Shown here piece by piece: positions 9,174-19,778 of a DNA stretch of 64,000 bases (position 1 is its first letter; each line of letters opens with the position of its first letter). Under the pieces are notes generated by a model, which saw only the letters and a program-made list of their open reading frames with translations, searched no databases and was not told where the DNA came from. Where the stretch lies: NCBI GenBank assembly GCA_014132595.1, contig BMAG01000058.1:1-64000 (forward strand), given 5' to 3'. Source of the DNA: Gammaproteobacteria bacterium (GTDB lineage Bacteria; Pseudomonadota; Gammaproteobacteria; DSM-16500). Both the position numbers and the translations under genes were made by a program.

Positions 9174-9784
9174 AAACTGATAACTTAAATATCAAATCAT
9201 TAAACTGGGACAAAGTAAATGGTTTAATACCCGCTATTATTCAGGATTATTCATCGTTGCAGGTATTGATGATGGGCTATATGAATAAAGAGGCATTGCA
9301 GTTAACGCTTGAAACGAGACACGTCACTTTCTATAGTCGTACTAAAAAACGATTATGGACGAAAGGAGAAACATCGGGAAATTATTTGCAATTTGTAAAC
9401 GCGCAGCCTGATTGTGATTGCGACACACTGTTAATACAAGCTAACCCAATCGGTTTAAGCTGTCATCTTAATAATCCAAGCTGCTTTGGTAAATTTGAAT
9501 CTCCTGATTTAATCATACTCTCCAAACTAGAGTCTGTTATTAAGCAGCGATTTCAAGAACGCTCTGAAAACAGTTATGTTAGCCGCTTATTTAACGAAGG
9601 GATTTATCGAATTGCTCAAAAGGTGGGAGAAGAAAGTATCGAGGTTGCGTTGGCTTCTATTAGTCAAATACAAGAAAATATTAGGAGTGAAGCGGCGGAT
9701 CTGATATTTCATTTGCTTGTGTTGTTAAGACAGTGTCAAATTGATTTAGCTGAAGTAATGTCTGAATTAAATAGGAGAACTTGA
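9170..9784 (+). CDS. hisI: Bifunctional phosphoribosyl-AMP cyclohydrolase / phosphoribosyl-ATP pyrophosphatase
   Basis: Second and third steps of the pathway in one chain of 204 residues, the enteric HisIE arrangement. The cyclohydrolase domain (about residues 1-115) has [19 protein letters not shown] and the metal-binding [12 protein letters not shown] plus [12 protein letters not shown]. The pyrophosphatase domain (about 120-204) shows [13 protein letters not shown] and [13 protein letters not shown]. It is the last gene of the his operon. No clear rho-independent terminator follows it. Confidence 0.97.
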   Translation: MKTDNLNIKSLNWDKVNGLIPAIIQDYSSLQVLMMGYMNKEALQLTLETRHVTFYSRTKKRLWTKGETSGNYLQFVNAQPDCDCDTLLIQANPIGLSCHLNNPSCFGKFESPDLIILSKLESVIKQRFQERSENSYVSRLFNEGIYRIAQKVGEESIEVALASISQIQENIRSEAADLIFHLLVLLRQCQIDLAEVMSELNRRT

Positions 9785-9901
9785 AATATTTTTAAATTCA
9801 TTACCGCGACTACGATGAGGCACAATAAAGGACTTTGAATATTTTGCATAATATTATGCTATGATAACAAACTATCATTTAAAAAATGTATGAGGTCAAT
9901 C

Positions 9902-10462
9902 ATGAACTCAGTTGATATTTACGTCAGCACGGATATTGAAGCAGATGGTGAAATTCCTGGAATAAATTCCATGCTTAGCTTTGCATCCGTTGCCTACCTG
10001 GCTGATAAAACAATCTTGAGTACTTTTACTAAAAATTTAAAAACATTGCCGGAAGCAATACCAAACACCGATACGATGAGTTGGTGGAAAGACTTTCCCG
10101 ACGCATGGAAAGCTTGTCGAGAAAATACGGAATTTCCTGAGATTGCCATTAAAGAATATGGAGAATGGTTAGAAAACTTATCTGGCCGAATTATTTTTGT
10201 GGCCTTTCCAGTGGCATACGATTTTCGATTTATAGATTATTATCTTCAACGCTTTTTTGGTCGTAATCCTTTTAGATATCGAACAATAGATATACGAAGT
10301 TATGCCATGGGAATGCTTAATCTGCCCTATAACAAAGCTCATCGAAATCAGTTGCCTCCTGAATGGACAGATAATTTGGCGCATACACATATTGCGCTGG
10401 ATGATGCTTTAGAGCATGGAGCATTTTTTTGTAATATGCTGCAGAACACTGCAAATCGATAA
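9902..10462 (+). CDS. Small DEDDh-type 3'-5' exonuclease-like protein
   Basis: A 186-residue protein with the RNase H-fold exonuclease signatures. Exo I is STDIEADG (Asp/Glu pair). Exo II is FVAFPVAYDFRFIDYYL with a conserved aspartate. Exo III is THIALDDALEHG (His plus Asp, the DEDDh type). It resembles the small Rv2179c-like 3' exoribonucleases more than DnaQ or Orn, but the exact family is an inference. The ORF can open at an ATG at 9890, but the ATG at 9902 has a GAGG Shine-Dalgarno six bases upstream and is preferred. It stands alone after the his operon and converges with the next gene. Confidence 0.7.
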   Translation: MNSVDIYVSTDIEADGEIPGINSMLSFASVAYLADKTILSTFTKNLKTLPEAIPNTDTMSWWKDFPDAWKACRENTEFPEIAIKEYGEWLENLSGRIIFVAFPVAYDFRFIDYYLQRFFGRNPFRYRTIDIRSYAMGMLNLPYNKAHRNQLPPEWTDNLAHTHIALDDALEHGAFFCNMLQNTANR

Positions 10463-10469
10463 CCGGGAG

Positions 10470-11069
10470 TTATTTACGTTTGATATGAGACAAAGAATCA
10501 ATGACTTGAACTGACGCTGTCGATTTAGATTTAGTCTTAGAAGATGTTGAGAAAAACCGCGATGAATTTTTCGCAGTTTCATTTTTTTGTAAACTTTCAA
10601 AATTAGCCAGTTTTTCAAGAAGCTTTTCAAACTTATTTTTTGGATCGAAAAAGTTTCTTGTATTTTCATAAACAAGTTGTAAATGACTTTTCATAAGAAG
10701 ACTAAAGAGCTCTTCTTTTTGGCCGCGCATTCTCTCTTTTGCAGTTGTTAATGCGGATTTCACTTTATTAATTCGATTGTTCTTAGGATGCGACTCACTT
10801 AATACGGCTGTTTTTTTAATTTCATCTAATACTCTTGCGCTGGCGTATCCTCTTTTTAAATCATCAAAAGATTGGATAACAATATCAAGATCTTTAACTA
10901 TGGTATGATAGCCATTATCACGCGCATAATCACGCATTGCCTGAAGCTGAACAATCGCTTCTTGCATTTCCTGAAATAGTCTTCTTATTTCAGCGCCTAT
11001 AGAAATACCCTTCTTACCGCTTGGCGTTAGCATATCTTCATTTACTTGTTCATCAACATTGCGCGGCAT
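10470..11069 (-). CDS. Unknown helical/coiled-coil protein, 199 aa
   Basis: Not recognised. The chain is strongly helical (EIRRLFQEMQEAIVQLQAMR, then a Lys/Glu-rich central part) with no signal peptide or membrane segment. It ends in a Ser/Lys-rich tail (SSKTKSKSTAS...HIKRK). A good Shine-Dalgarno (GAGGAAATTAT before the ATG) supports it as a real gene. Its composition (Lys, Asn and Ser rich, basic C-terminus) resembles the large unknown proteins at 23.6-37.5 kb. A secreted or effector-like role is possible, but nothing here proves it. Confidence 0.7.
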   Translation of the reverse strand: MPRNVDEQVNEDMLTPSGKKGISIGAEIRRLFQEMQEAIVQLQAMRDYARDNGYHTIVKDLDIVIQSFDDLKRGYASARVLDEIKKTAVLSESHPKNNRINKVKSALTTAKERMRGQKEELFSLLMKSHLQLVYENTRNFFDPKNKFEKLLEKLANFESLQKNETAKNSSRFFSTSSKTKSKSTASVQVIDSLSHIKRK

Positions 11070-11215
11070 ATAATTTCCTCATTTAAAGTAAAATACCACC
11101 ACCTCTAGGACCCTGACCCTATTTCTATTATTATAGCAATAATTTGTGATTTTTTTTAAATGATTAAAAACAAGGAGTTAAAATGATGATGGTTGATAAG
11201 TCGTAAAACAACAAG

Positions 11216-14200
11216 TTATGGACCTTTAGTTTTTTCCCAAACAGGATTATCCCAAGGTCCTTTAACAGAATAATGATAAGTTGCAACACTTGAGACAACA
11301 CCGCTTGCTGCTTTTTCTACAAGCCAACTGACAGCGCCTACCAAAGGACCGCCTGCAATGGTTGCAACAATAGGAATACTTCCCGTGACATAAGGAGTCA
11401 CACTTAAAATTAAATCATAATTCTTGGCAGCCATACCGATGTTTCCTTTAATTTCGATTTTAGCAATCGGTCCATTAAAATATGTATCTTTGGTATTCGC
11501 ATTACCATTTTCCAGAGTAAAGTGCCCTTGCATCGTATCGAAACTATAACCTTTTTCGAAGACATCGGTAAAATCTAAGCTCAATCGTCGAGGTAAGGTT
11601 TGTAAACTTAAAATATTCAACATACGTCCAAAACCCAACTTTGCATCGGTCGAGTTGCCTAAATTAATGACTCTGCCTTTACCGATTTTCAGAAAAATCG
11701 AACCGGATAAAGTAGTAAGCGAAGGATTATAGGGTGTGTTTAACCAATTCAAATCAAAAATAATATTGCCTTGACTAGCAATTAAATTTGCAGAGCCTAA
11801 TCCCCAATGATTCAACAACAGACTCACATTATTAGTATTAAGTGTCCCTGACAAATCAGTTCTATTACTCGTCTTTTGCGAGGACCATTGTCCTTTTGCA
11901 TTCAAATTAAAAAAATCAGTGGATATGTTAAGTTTTTGTATTTGCAATCCCGCTCTATTAGGCGCAACATCCAGCGCAACATGGCCTATATTATTATCTT
12001 TATATCGCACATCATCAGCTAAAAGAGAAAATGCGGGTATTGTTTTAGGATCAAGTTCTGCCTGCTCTTTGGATGGTATGAGATAAAGATGCTGGAAGTT
12101 TGCATGAATAATGGATTTAGATTCATGAATGGGGAGCCAGATGTTCCCCGTCATTCGAGGACTCGTTACACTGATTTTCCAATCATTATTATCCATCACT
12201 GCTTGCACACGTGCAGAAGTTAGATTTTGTCCCAGGATAGGAAACTGTGCGGCTTGAATATCAATTTCACGTAAATAATGCGTTAGTGAATCCGTTTGAG
12301 TCTGTATTTTATTTTTATTCAGCGATAAATTTGCAAAGTAGGTGCGCCACATTTTCCAGTCTAATTTGTCCACCTGCCCTGTCACCATAATCCCCGGCTG
12401 AGATTGCCAATTTGCTTGGCCATTACTGCCTAGTCGTAATTCGCCACCTCGAAATTGCCAGCTCTCTCCTGATTTTACATACGTCAATGCAGCTGTTAAT
12501 AATTTTCCATAAGTTAATCTTGCTTGAAGCGGTTGATCCTGTTTTAAGTCCGCATTCAAGATAAAATCACGAGATTCATTTGCGCTTTTTCCATAAATCG
12601 AAGGTAAGTTAATACTTAATCCTTTCAAATCAGAACGTATGAATAACTGGCTGGGTTGTGGATACTTATGAGAAATAATGCTTAATTCAGCTGTATAAAC
12701 CGTCTCTCCTTTTATAAATTGTGATAATGATATGTTAAGCCATTTTTCTAATACGGCCTCTGATATTTTACTTTGTAACTCTGCTTTTACCACAGGCGGT
12801 GAATTAAAATTACGTACTGTGTTTATATTTAATAAGATGGGCTCATTAAATAATTGTCCTTGCATTTGATTGACTTGAACGGATTTTTCAGTGAAGTGCA
12901 TCGTACCTGCCATTTTTTCGATTGTAAAATTCCAGCTAGGTATTCCCAATTTTGCTGCAGTGACCGAGACATCACCCTGCACAAGACTGTCTTCAGGTTT
13001 TTTAACAGGTATCTTAAATGCAAATGTTAACCCCATGTCTCCCGATAATTGCAACCCTTCCAAATCTTTACCCAATGTATTTCGTAAGGGACTTTCGTTG
13101 ATGAAACGTAATCCGGAAGCAAGATCAGCATTAATGTCAGCTTGTAAATCTAAAATTTGCGGATGCTCAGGTCCTATATAAGGAATGTAGCCATGCACTT
13201 TTTTTAAAGGCACATCAAAAAGTTGTCCTGATTCTAAATCTGCTGTCATTGAATGACCTGAAAAAACAAGATTACCATAAACATGATGCACGATGGGCCA
13301 GCCCGGCGCATAGTCAAATTCCATGTCTTTGACTTTAGTACTTACCAAAAATTTTCCTGTGCCATTCTCGCGAGCTAATTCACTGAGCTGCCCTTGCACC
13401 GTTATCTGGCCAGACGAGAGTTGTCCGCTTCTAAAACGATTATGCAGCCAGCTTACAAAAGGAGGTTCAAAAGTTTTGACTGGTAAGTAATTTTCAAATG
13501 TTTCAACATGTGGAACAGAAAATTCTCCTTGTAAATTGATCGTGGGAGAATCTTTTGGCGGAATTAACAAAGACATATTAGCATCTACCGTAATATCCGC
13601 ATTATTGACATTAAAATTCTTAGCGGTGATAAGCCATGCATCGTTTGTATTTTTTTGCCATTGGATATCCCCCGTCACCGTATCAAATTGTAAGGGCCCA
13701 GCAAAAATAGAATTTAATGTGATGGTTGCTTTATGTCCATTCAGCGTTAGCTGACCTTCATTACCTGCCCATGAAAATTTACCATCAAAATTTGTAACGC
13801 CTGGAAATTTTTGCCAAGGATTCAATGCGAGATTAAAGAATTCTGCGGAATACGTATTATCCTTTGACGAAAAAGATTCACCTGACTGAATATTGAGGGA
13901 ACGAACGTCTCCCATCGGATTTAATCCAGTTAACATTTTATTGAATGAATCGGGCAATAAGCCGCTCGCTATTGCAAGCTCGCTTGTATCTGCCAGATCG
14001 ATATAACCTGCCTCTAATTTATAGCTTTTCATTTTTCGTCTAAGAGGAGGTTTAGGTGCATTATCTTCAGGCAGCAACGTGAGAGAAAACTGCGTCGTTG
14101 GCCATAAATGTTGTGGAAAATCTATTAAGAGGTCTTCACCTTCAAATATTTGATTAGCGCCATCACGACGCCAGCCTAAACGTCCGTTCATCCGCGGAAT

Positions 14201-15103
14201 CACGACTATTTTTTTAGTGATGAGTGATTGCAGTTGTATTTCATAGAGCTGAAATTGACTTTGTACGTTTTCTAATTGCCCATGCTCCCAAGTCATCCAG
14301 ATTTTTCCGCTGCCAACACCTTGTTTAATTTGTAATTGCTGCCAGGTTTTTTGGCTGATCCATTGTTCTAATGAAATACTCTCTAAATAAAGATAAAGAT
14401 GCACACGCGAAGTATTATGCATAATATCGGGTGTTGGGCCTTCCCATTGCAAATTAATGGTTGCATGCATTGGCAACGCCTGATTCAGCGTAGCTTTTCC
14501 ACGTAACATATGTTCGGTGTTTGTATTATGTAAATCGAGCGCCGCTAATGAAACTGATCTTTGAGGTTCTCCTTCTGGAATATAGTTAATGTCTATATTA
14601 CGTAAGGCTAAATTAGGCTGTGAAAAAATCCAGGCACTCATAGCATTCCCAGCCACTGAGCCGCCCGTGAAATTATCCATGAAAACAAAATTATCTAACC
14701 CTTCAACTTTCAACTGTCCTGATTTTTTTTGATGAAGTGTCAATTGAACGCCGTAAATTCGGATATCTTCAGGTAATAATTTCCTATGCAATAAACTTTG
14801 CAATAATTTCACATTGATAATTATTTTTTTAATTTCAAAACTGGGTTTTTGTGATTGCTTATTTAAGATCGCAACTTGCGTAAGGGCAATTTCAGGCTCC
14901 GCCCTTCTCCAGGAAATGCTGACTTTCTGAATGGTAATGGGAACATGAAGCAAATCACTTGCCCAATTGGAAAAATCGGTGCGATGATCATTTAAATAGG
15001 GCGTAAGCAATTGAGTTAGACTCACGATTGCAGCCGCTATAATAACAATGATAGCCGCGCAATAAACAAGCCATCGCGCGGCTTTCCCTATCAAATTTGT
15101 CAC
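11216..15103 (-). CDS. yhdP: YhdP-family AsmA-like envelope protein
   Basis: A very long periplasmic protein anchored by one N-terminal helix (about residues 9-35, ARWLVYCAAIIVIIAAAIV). The rest is a beta-rich AsmA/TamB-like repeat body with DUF3971-type features (LDWKMWRTYF, LSLDFTDVFEKGYSFDTMQG, and the C-terminal GPLVGAVSWLVEKAASGVVSSVATYHYSVKGPWDNP, given here in two parts of one region). E. coli YhdP transports phospholipid to the outer membrane. Its 1295 residues match the family (about 1260). It begins 3 bases after rng in the mreBCD-rng-yhdP cluster, the standard gammaproteobacterial order. Confidence 0.93.
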   Translation of the reverse strand: MTNLIGKAARWLVYCAAIIVIIAAAIVSLTQLLTPYLNDHRTDFSNWASDLLHVPITIQKVSISWRRAEPEIALTQVAILNKQSQKPSFEIKKIIINVKLLQSLLHRKLLPEDIRIYGVQLTLHQKKSGQLKVEGLDNFVFMDNFTGGSVAGNAMSAWIFSQPNLALRNIDINYIPEGEPQRSVSLAALDLHNTNTEHMLRGKATLNQALPMHATINLQWEGPTPDIMHNTSRVHLYLYLESISLEQWISQKTWQQLQIKQGVGSGKIWMTWEHGQLENVQSQFQLYEIQLQSLITKKIVVIPRMNGRLGWRRDGANQIFEGEDLLIDFPQHLWPTTQFSLTLLPEDNAPKPPLRRKMKSYKLEAGYIDLADTSELAIASGLLPDSFNKMLTGLNPMGDVRSLNIQSGESFSSKDNTYSAEFFNLALNPWQKFPGVTNFDGKFSWAGNEGQLTLNGHKATITLNSIFAGPLQFDTVTGDIQWQKNTNDAWLITAKNFNVNNADITVDANMSLLIPPKDSPTINLQGEFSVPHVETFENYLPVKTFEPPFVSWLHNRFRSGQLSSGQITVQGQLSELARENGTGKFLVSTKVKDMEFDYAPGWPIVHHVYGNLVFSGHSMTADLESGQLFDVPLKKVHGYIPYIGPEHPQILDLQADINADLASGLRFINESPLRNTLGKDLEGLQLSGDMGLTFAFKIPVKKPEDSLVQGDVSVTAAKLGIPSWNFTIEKMAGTMHFTEKSVQVNQMQGQLFNEPILLNINTVRNFNSPPVVKAELQSKISEAVLEKWLNISLSQFIKGETVYTAELSIISHKYPQPSQLFIRSDLKGLSINLPSIYGKSANESRDFILNADLKQDQPLQARLTYGKLLTAALTYVKSGESWQFRGGELRLGSNGQANWQSQPGIMVTGQVDKLDWKMWRTYFANLSLNKNKIQTQTDSLTHYLREIDIQAAQFPILGQNLTSARVQAVMDNNDWKISVTSPRMTGNIWLPIHESKSIIHANFQHLYLIPSKEQAELDPKTIPAFSLLADDVRYKDNNIGHVALDVAPNRAGLQIQKLNISTDFFNLNAKGQWSSQKTSNRTDLSGTLNTNNVSLLLNHWGLGSANLIASQGNIIFDLNWLNTPYNPSLTTLSGSIFLKIGKGRVINLGNSTDAKLGFGRMLNILSLQTLPRRLSLDFTDVFEKGYSFDTMQGHFTLENGNANTKDTYFNGPIAKIEIKGNIGMAAKNYDLILSVTPYVTGSIPIVATIAGGPLVGAVSWLVEKAASGVVSSVATYHYSVKGPWDNPVWEKTKGP

Positions 15104-15106
15104 GCT

Positions 15107-16549
15107 TTATTCCTTTTCTGACATCGGTAGAATGTCGTAGTGTTCCTGTGTATAAGTCGATTCAACCTGGACTTTAATCGGCCTGCCCAGTTTTAATTCC
15201 ATTTCATTTATTTTACTTACTGATTCAGTACACAAATATTCGACCACCGGTGATGCTGCCATAATCAAAAAACCCGGCCAGGAAAAATGTCTGGCTGTTT
15301 GTTCTAACTCACGCAAAATTTCATAACTCATCGTTTCTAACGATTTTATCGTCCCCCGTTGTTGGCATACAGGACAAGGCACACATAAAATTCGCTCTAA
15401 ACTTTCACGAATACGTTTACGCGTCAGCTGCACCAAACCTAAGCTTGATAACTCACTCACTTCTGTTCTCGCACTGTCTTTTGATAGTGCTTCATTCAAC
15501 AATTGTAATAATTGTGTTTTGTGTTGGGAATCCGACATATCAATAAAATCTATAATAATTATCCCACCCAGATTTCGCAACCGAACTTGACGCGCAATGA
15601 CGTTGATTGCCTCGACATTCGTCTTAAAAATCGTATCTTCCTGACTGCCATGACCTAAAAAAGAACCTGTGTTCACATCAATCGTCGTCATTGCTTCAGT
15701 TTGATCAAAAATTAAATAGCCGCCGGATTTCAAATATACTTTGCGGTGCAATGCTTTTTGCAATTGAGCTTCAATAGAATAAATATCAAAAATCGGTTGT
15801 GGGCCCGCATGATGTTCAATGCGATCCATGAGATTAGGTAAATGATGTTTAGCAAACTCACGCATCTGTGAGACTGTTTCTAACTGATCAACACGAATTT
15901 TCGAAATGGAATCTGTCACTTTATCTCGCAGTAGACGGAGCTCAATGGGCATTTCTGTGTAGACAAGCTCACCGACTTTTGCGCGTGGGTTTCGCGAGAG
16001 TATCTCTGACCAGACGGTGGGTAAAAATTCTTTTTCTTCCATCAACTCATCGGTCGTTGCAATTGTTGCAGCCGTTCTAAAAATATAGCCGCCGGTTTCA
16101 TTGGGTGTTAATATCTGCATTAATCGTTCTCGCTGTGATTCATCTGTAATGCGTTGAGAGACAGCTAGCTGGTGCATACCAGGTACAAAAACAAGATATC
16201 GTCCAGGGATTGTCAATTGTGTCGTAACGCGAACACCTTTGGAACCCAATGAATCTTTATAAACTTGAACAAGAATTTCTTGTCCTTGCTTTAACAAATC
16301 ACGTATATCTTTAGAAGTTGTTTGTGTTTGTATATCATTGACATGTAAAAACGCAGCGCGCTCAAGTCCAATATCAATAAAAGCGGCTTGTATTCCAGGA
16401 AGTACGCGATGTACTTTTCCTTTATAAATATTACCGATCAATCCTTGATGTAAACGACGTTCGATATAAATTTCTTGCAAAACACCGTCTGCAACAAAAG
16501 CAGCTCTCACTTCATAGGGTGTAATATTTATCAGAATTTCTTCAGACAT
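15107..16549 (-). CDS. rng: Ribonuclease G
   Basis: Endoribonuclease of the RNase E/G family, acting on 16S rRNA 5'-end maturation and mRNA decay. Its 480 residues are close to the 489 of E. coli Rng. The S1-like RNA-binding domain is near residues 35-115 (GNIYKGKVHRVLPGIQAAF, DIGLERAAFLHV). The catalytic DNase I-like part has the metal-binding TIDVNTGSF and IIIDFIDM, and the zinc-link CPVCQQRG follows. RNase E's long C-terminal scaffold is absent, which supports RNase G. It directly abuts mreD. The maf gene that often sits here is missing. Confidence 0.96.
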   Translation of the reverse strand: MSEEILINITPYEVRAAFVADGVLQEIYIERRLHQGLIGNIYKGKVHRVLPGIQAAFIDIGLERAAFLHVNDIQTQTTSKDIRDLLKQGQEILVQVYKDSLGSKGVRVTTQLTIPGRYLVFVPGMHQLAVSQRITDESQRERLMQILTPNETGGYIFRTAATIATTDELMEEKEFLPTVWSEILSRNPRAKVGELVYTEMPIELRLLRDKVTDSISKIRVDQLETVSQMREFAKHHLPNLMDRIEHHAGPQPIFDIYSIEAQLQKALHRKVYLKSGGYLIFDQTEAMTTIDVNTGSFLGHGSQEDTIFKTNVEAINVIARQVRLRNLGGIIIIDFIDMSDSQHKTQLLQLLNEALSKDSARTEVSELSSLGLVQLTRKRIRESLERILCVPCPVCQQRGTIKSLETMSYEILRELEQTARHFSWPGFLIMAASPVVEYLCTESVSKINEMELKLGRPIKVQVESTYTQEHYDILPMSEKE

Positions 16550-17026
16550 CTATGCATTTATCCGACCACGCAATATTGTACATACCCATGGCCACAACAA
16601 CATGCTCGTCAAAGAACATGACCAGTAAAGCCAGCTATTCGGTAATGTGCCCACAAATCCCTGAATACAAAATAAAATAAATTGATACAATAAAACTAGC
16701 AAAAAGATCGTTCCGCCTTGCTGCAACATAGGAAACATGCGCAAACGAGTATACATTCTTGAGACAAGTGAAATAACGACAATTAAAGCAAATGCATGTT
16801 CACCTAATAGAGTACCTTCTAATACATCCAAAAAAATACCCATCATGCAAGCAACACCAATATTAACACGCTCAGGTACTGCAATCGTCCAGTAAATCAG
16901 GATCATCAAAACCCAGGCGGGCCGCAGCCAAACAGCCCAGCTGGGTATAGGCAATAAAGTGAGAATAAAAGCAATCAAAATTGATAGCGGAATCACATAT
17001 CCATTTCTATAATACGTTTCTGTCAT
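16550..17026 (-). CDS. mreD: Rod-shape-determining protein MreD
   Basis: Small integral membrane protein of the elongasome, with about five hydrophobic segments over 158 residues (IPLSILIAFILTLLPIPSW; AWVLMILIYWTIAVP; and later helices). The motif ACMMGIFLDVLEGTLLGEHAF is diagnostic for MreD. The ATG at 17026 overlaps the mreC stop as ATGA, which I prefer over an in-frame GTG at 17050 inside mreC. Its length then agrees with E. coli MreD (162). It is the third gene of the mreBCD operon. Confidence 0.93.
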   Translation of the reverse strand: MTETYYRNGYVIPLSILIAFILTLLPIPSWAVWLRPAWVLMILIYWTIAVPERVNIGVACMMGIFLDVLEGTLLGEHAFALIVVISLVSRMYTRLRMFPMLQQGGTIFLLVLLYQFILFCIQGFVGTLPNSWLYWSCSLTSMLLWPWVCTILRGRINA

Positions 17027-17949
17027 TGTTTCACTCGATTCGCTGGCCACACTAACAAAACGCCGCGGCTTCTGTCTAAATGAGCCGCTGGACTCACTGT
17101 AATGGTAGTAAATTGTAATCCGGGATCTTTCGTCACAGAAATAACCTGTCCTACCGGATAACCTTCCGGAAAATGCTCACCTAATCCAGAAGTAATTAAT
17201 ACATCACCATTTCGAATATCCGCTGTTTGCGGCACATTTAATAAGCGTAATTGTCCCGTGTAGGCATCACCTACTGCGATTGCACGCACCCCATTACGCA
17301 CGACTTGGACAGACAGGCCGCTACGCACATCATTCACTAATAAAATACGGCTCGTTAGGGGATCGACTCGCATGACTTGGCCCATGACACCATTGGCATC
17401 CAGAACAGGTTGCCCAACATAGACATTATCACGACTGCCTTTGTTTAATATGACTTGCTTTTGAAAAGGATCCGCTGAAACCGCCAATAGTTGTGCAATG
17501 ATAACCTTACTTTGTAGTTGTTCTGAAGAATGCATCAATGCTTTGAGTTGATTATTTTCAGATTCAATCGCGAGTAAACGCTGGACCTGTGCTCGCAGCA
17601 TGAGTTGTTCTGCTTTAAGATCGAGATTTTCCTGCACCAGTGAATCGTGCGTGCTTATCGTATCTTGAATTTTGTCAACGAGCTCAATGGGCCAGCTGAC
17701 GACATACTGTAAAGAAGCCAAGGGGACTGAAAGAATCGTACGTATTTGATTGATAGCAGCCACATGTTTATCAAGCAGCATCAGGGTGATCGCAAATGCG
17801 AGTAAAAGAAAAACTCGGAAACCGGATTGAGTACCTTGGGTAAAAATAGTTTTGATAGGATGCTCTCCTATGAAATGGTCGTTGCTGTAAAAGTTACTTA
17901 GTTGATGACCCTCACCCTCTCCCGCACTAGAAAATAATTTTAAAATCAT
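17023..17949 (-). CDS. mreC: Rod-shape-determining protein MreC (start uncertain)
   Basis: Bitopic periplasmic scaffold of the elongasome. It has a TM helix (FRVFLLLAFAITLMLLDKH), a coiled coil (about residues 90-130) and the beta-barrel part (PFQKQVILNKGSRDNVYVGQ, SGLGEHFPEGYPVG). The only ordinary start codon in frame is the ATG at 17949, which lacks a Shine-Dalgarno and lies inside a dispersed repeat. The first ~30 residues (SSAGEGEGHQ...) then come from repeat sequence. E. coli MreC, as I recall it, begins MKPIFSRGPS, which aligns with IKTIFTQGTQ here, whose first codon is ATC at 17856-17854. A GGAGAG box at 17868-17863 sits six bases before it. A rare ATC start, giving 277 residues, is therefore plausible. 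Confidence 0.93.
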   Translation of the reverse strand: MILKLFSSAGEGEGHQLSNFYSNDHFIGEHPIKTIFTQGTQSGFRVFLLLAFAITLMLLDKHVAAINQIRTILSVPLASLQYVVSWPIELVDKIQDTISTHDSLVQENLDLKAEQLMLRAQVQRLLAIESENNQLKALMHSSEQLQSKVIIAQLLAVSADPFQKQVILNKGSRDNVYVGQPVLDANGVMGQVMRVDPLTSRILLVNDVRSGLSVQVVRNGVRAIAVGDAYTGQLRLLNVPQTADIRNGDVLITSGLGEHFPEGYPVGQVISVTKDPGLQFTTITVSPAAHLDRSRGVLLVWPANRVKQ

Positions 17950-17981
17950 CGTCAGTGGACGGAGAGGGGAATTCTAAGCAA
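17908..17981 (+). repeat. Dispersed palindromic repeat, family I, copy A
   Basis: CCTCTCCCGCACTAGAAA (from about 17915) and the outer arm GGAGAGGGGAATTCTAAG (about 17961-17978) repeat, with small changes, the sequences at 27384-27455, 63387-63469 and, inverted, 63293-63373. The arms CCTCTCC and GGAGAGG are complementary, so the element can fold. It spans the mreB-mreC junction and covers the apparent N-terminus of MreC. Confidence 0.8.
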
Positions 17982-18005
17982 AAATTTGCAAACTTGCAGG
18001 ATCAG

Positions 18006-19115
<1,110 letters not shown>

Positions 19116-19232
19116 CTAATGAAAAATCATGGAGATGGCTATATAGACGGGTCATGGTCGTTTTTCGCTCTTTTGTCCTCCATAATAGACGCATTACTGC
19201 GCGGGTAATCGGCCTATTTGCTCATCAGGGGT

Positions 19233-19332
19233 GTCATTGCAATCCATCTTTCAAGCAAGTCTTAGGATGCTAGAATTGATTTTTTGAAGCTTTGGTTTCG
19301 AGATGGATTGCGCAGCTATCGCTCGCAATGAC
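19233..19332. repeat. Dispersed palindromic repeat, family II
   Basis: GTCATTGC plus AATCCATCT (19233-19249) is mirrored by AGATGGATT (19301-19309) and GCAATGAC (19325-19332), with an insert GCGCAGCTATCGCTC in the right arm. Related sequence occurs at 27265-27346 (GCGATAGTTACGCAATCC arms) and 49785-49840 (GTCATTGC / GCAATGAC ends). The imperfect ends and the lack of an ORF suggest a non-coding MITE- or REP-like element. Confidence 0.6.
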
Positions 19333-19423
19333 TGTGAACGAGGCAATGACAACGGTGGTTAGCAAATATACTGAGCGCCCAAAATAATGATCAGAACAGT
19401 AGCAAAAGAAAGCGTATCCGCAT

Positions 19424-19429
19424 TATAAT
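19424..19429 (+). promoter_or_regulatory. Candidate -10 box of gatCAB
   Basis: A perfect TATAAT lies 42 bases upstream of the gatC ATG. No convincing -35 hexamer is present 16-18 bases before it, so this is tentative. Confidence 0.45.
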
Positions 19430-19470
19430 CATCCCCCCAAAAGCTTACACATAATCGGAGCATCAAAACC

Positions 19471-19767
19471 ATGTCACTCACCGCAGGCGATGTAAAAAAA
19501 ATTGCTCATCTCGCTCGATTAAACCTACTCGAGAATGACGTCACCCTTTATACACAACAACTTTCCACCATTCTTAATTTTGTTGAGCAAATGAACCAGG
19601 CCGATACCGCAGAAATTGAACCTTTTTTTAACCCGCTTGACCTGGGTCAACGACTCCGTCCCGATGTGGTCACTGAGCAAAATCAACGCGATGCTTTTCA
19701 GGCGATTGCGCCGCAAGTTGAAGCTGGACTGTATTTGGTTCCCCAAGTCATCGAAGGTGAAGAATAG
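19471..19767 (+). CDS. gatC: Asp/Glu-tRNA amidotransferase subunit C
   Basis: Small subunit that stabilises GatA in the GatCAB complex, which amidates mischarged Glu-tRNA-Gln and/or Asp-tRNA-Asn. Its 98 residues are typical. The start VKKIAHLARLNL, the middle LSTILNFVEQMNQADT and the end RPDVVTEQNQRD...VPQVIEGEE are all conserved. A GGAG box lies ten bases upstream. The order gatC-gatA-gatB with short spacers forms one operon. Confidence 0.96.
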   Translation: MSLTAGDVKKIAHLARLNLLENDVTLYTQQLSTILNFVEQMNQADTAEIEPFFNPLDLGQRLRPDVVTEQNQRDAFQAIAPQVEAGLYLVPQVIEGEE

Positions 19768-19778
19768 GATTTTAGATT

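Noticed and set aside
11070-11215. Possible small RNA or riboswitch between the 199-aa gene and yhdP
   Set aside because: I found no stable stem with a T-run or a known riboswitch core; it looks like ordinary AT-rich intergenic DNA.
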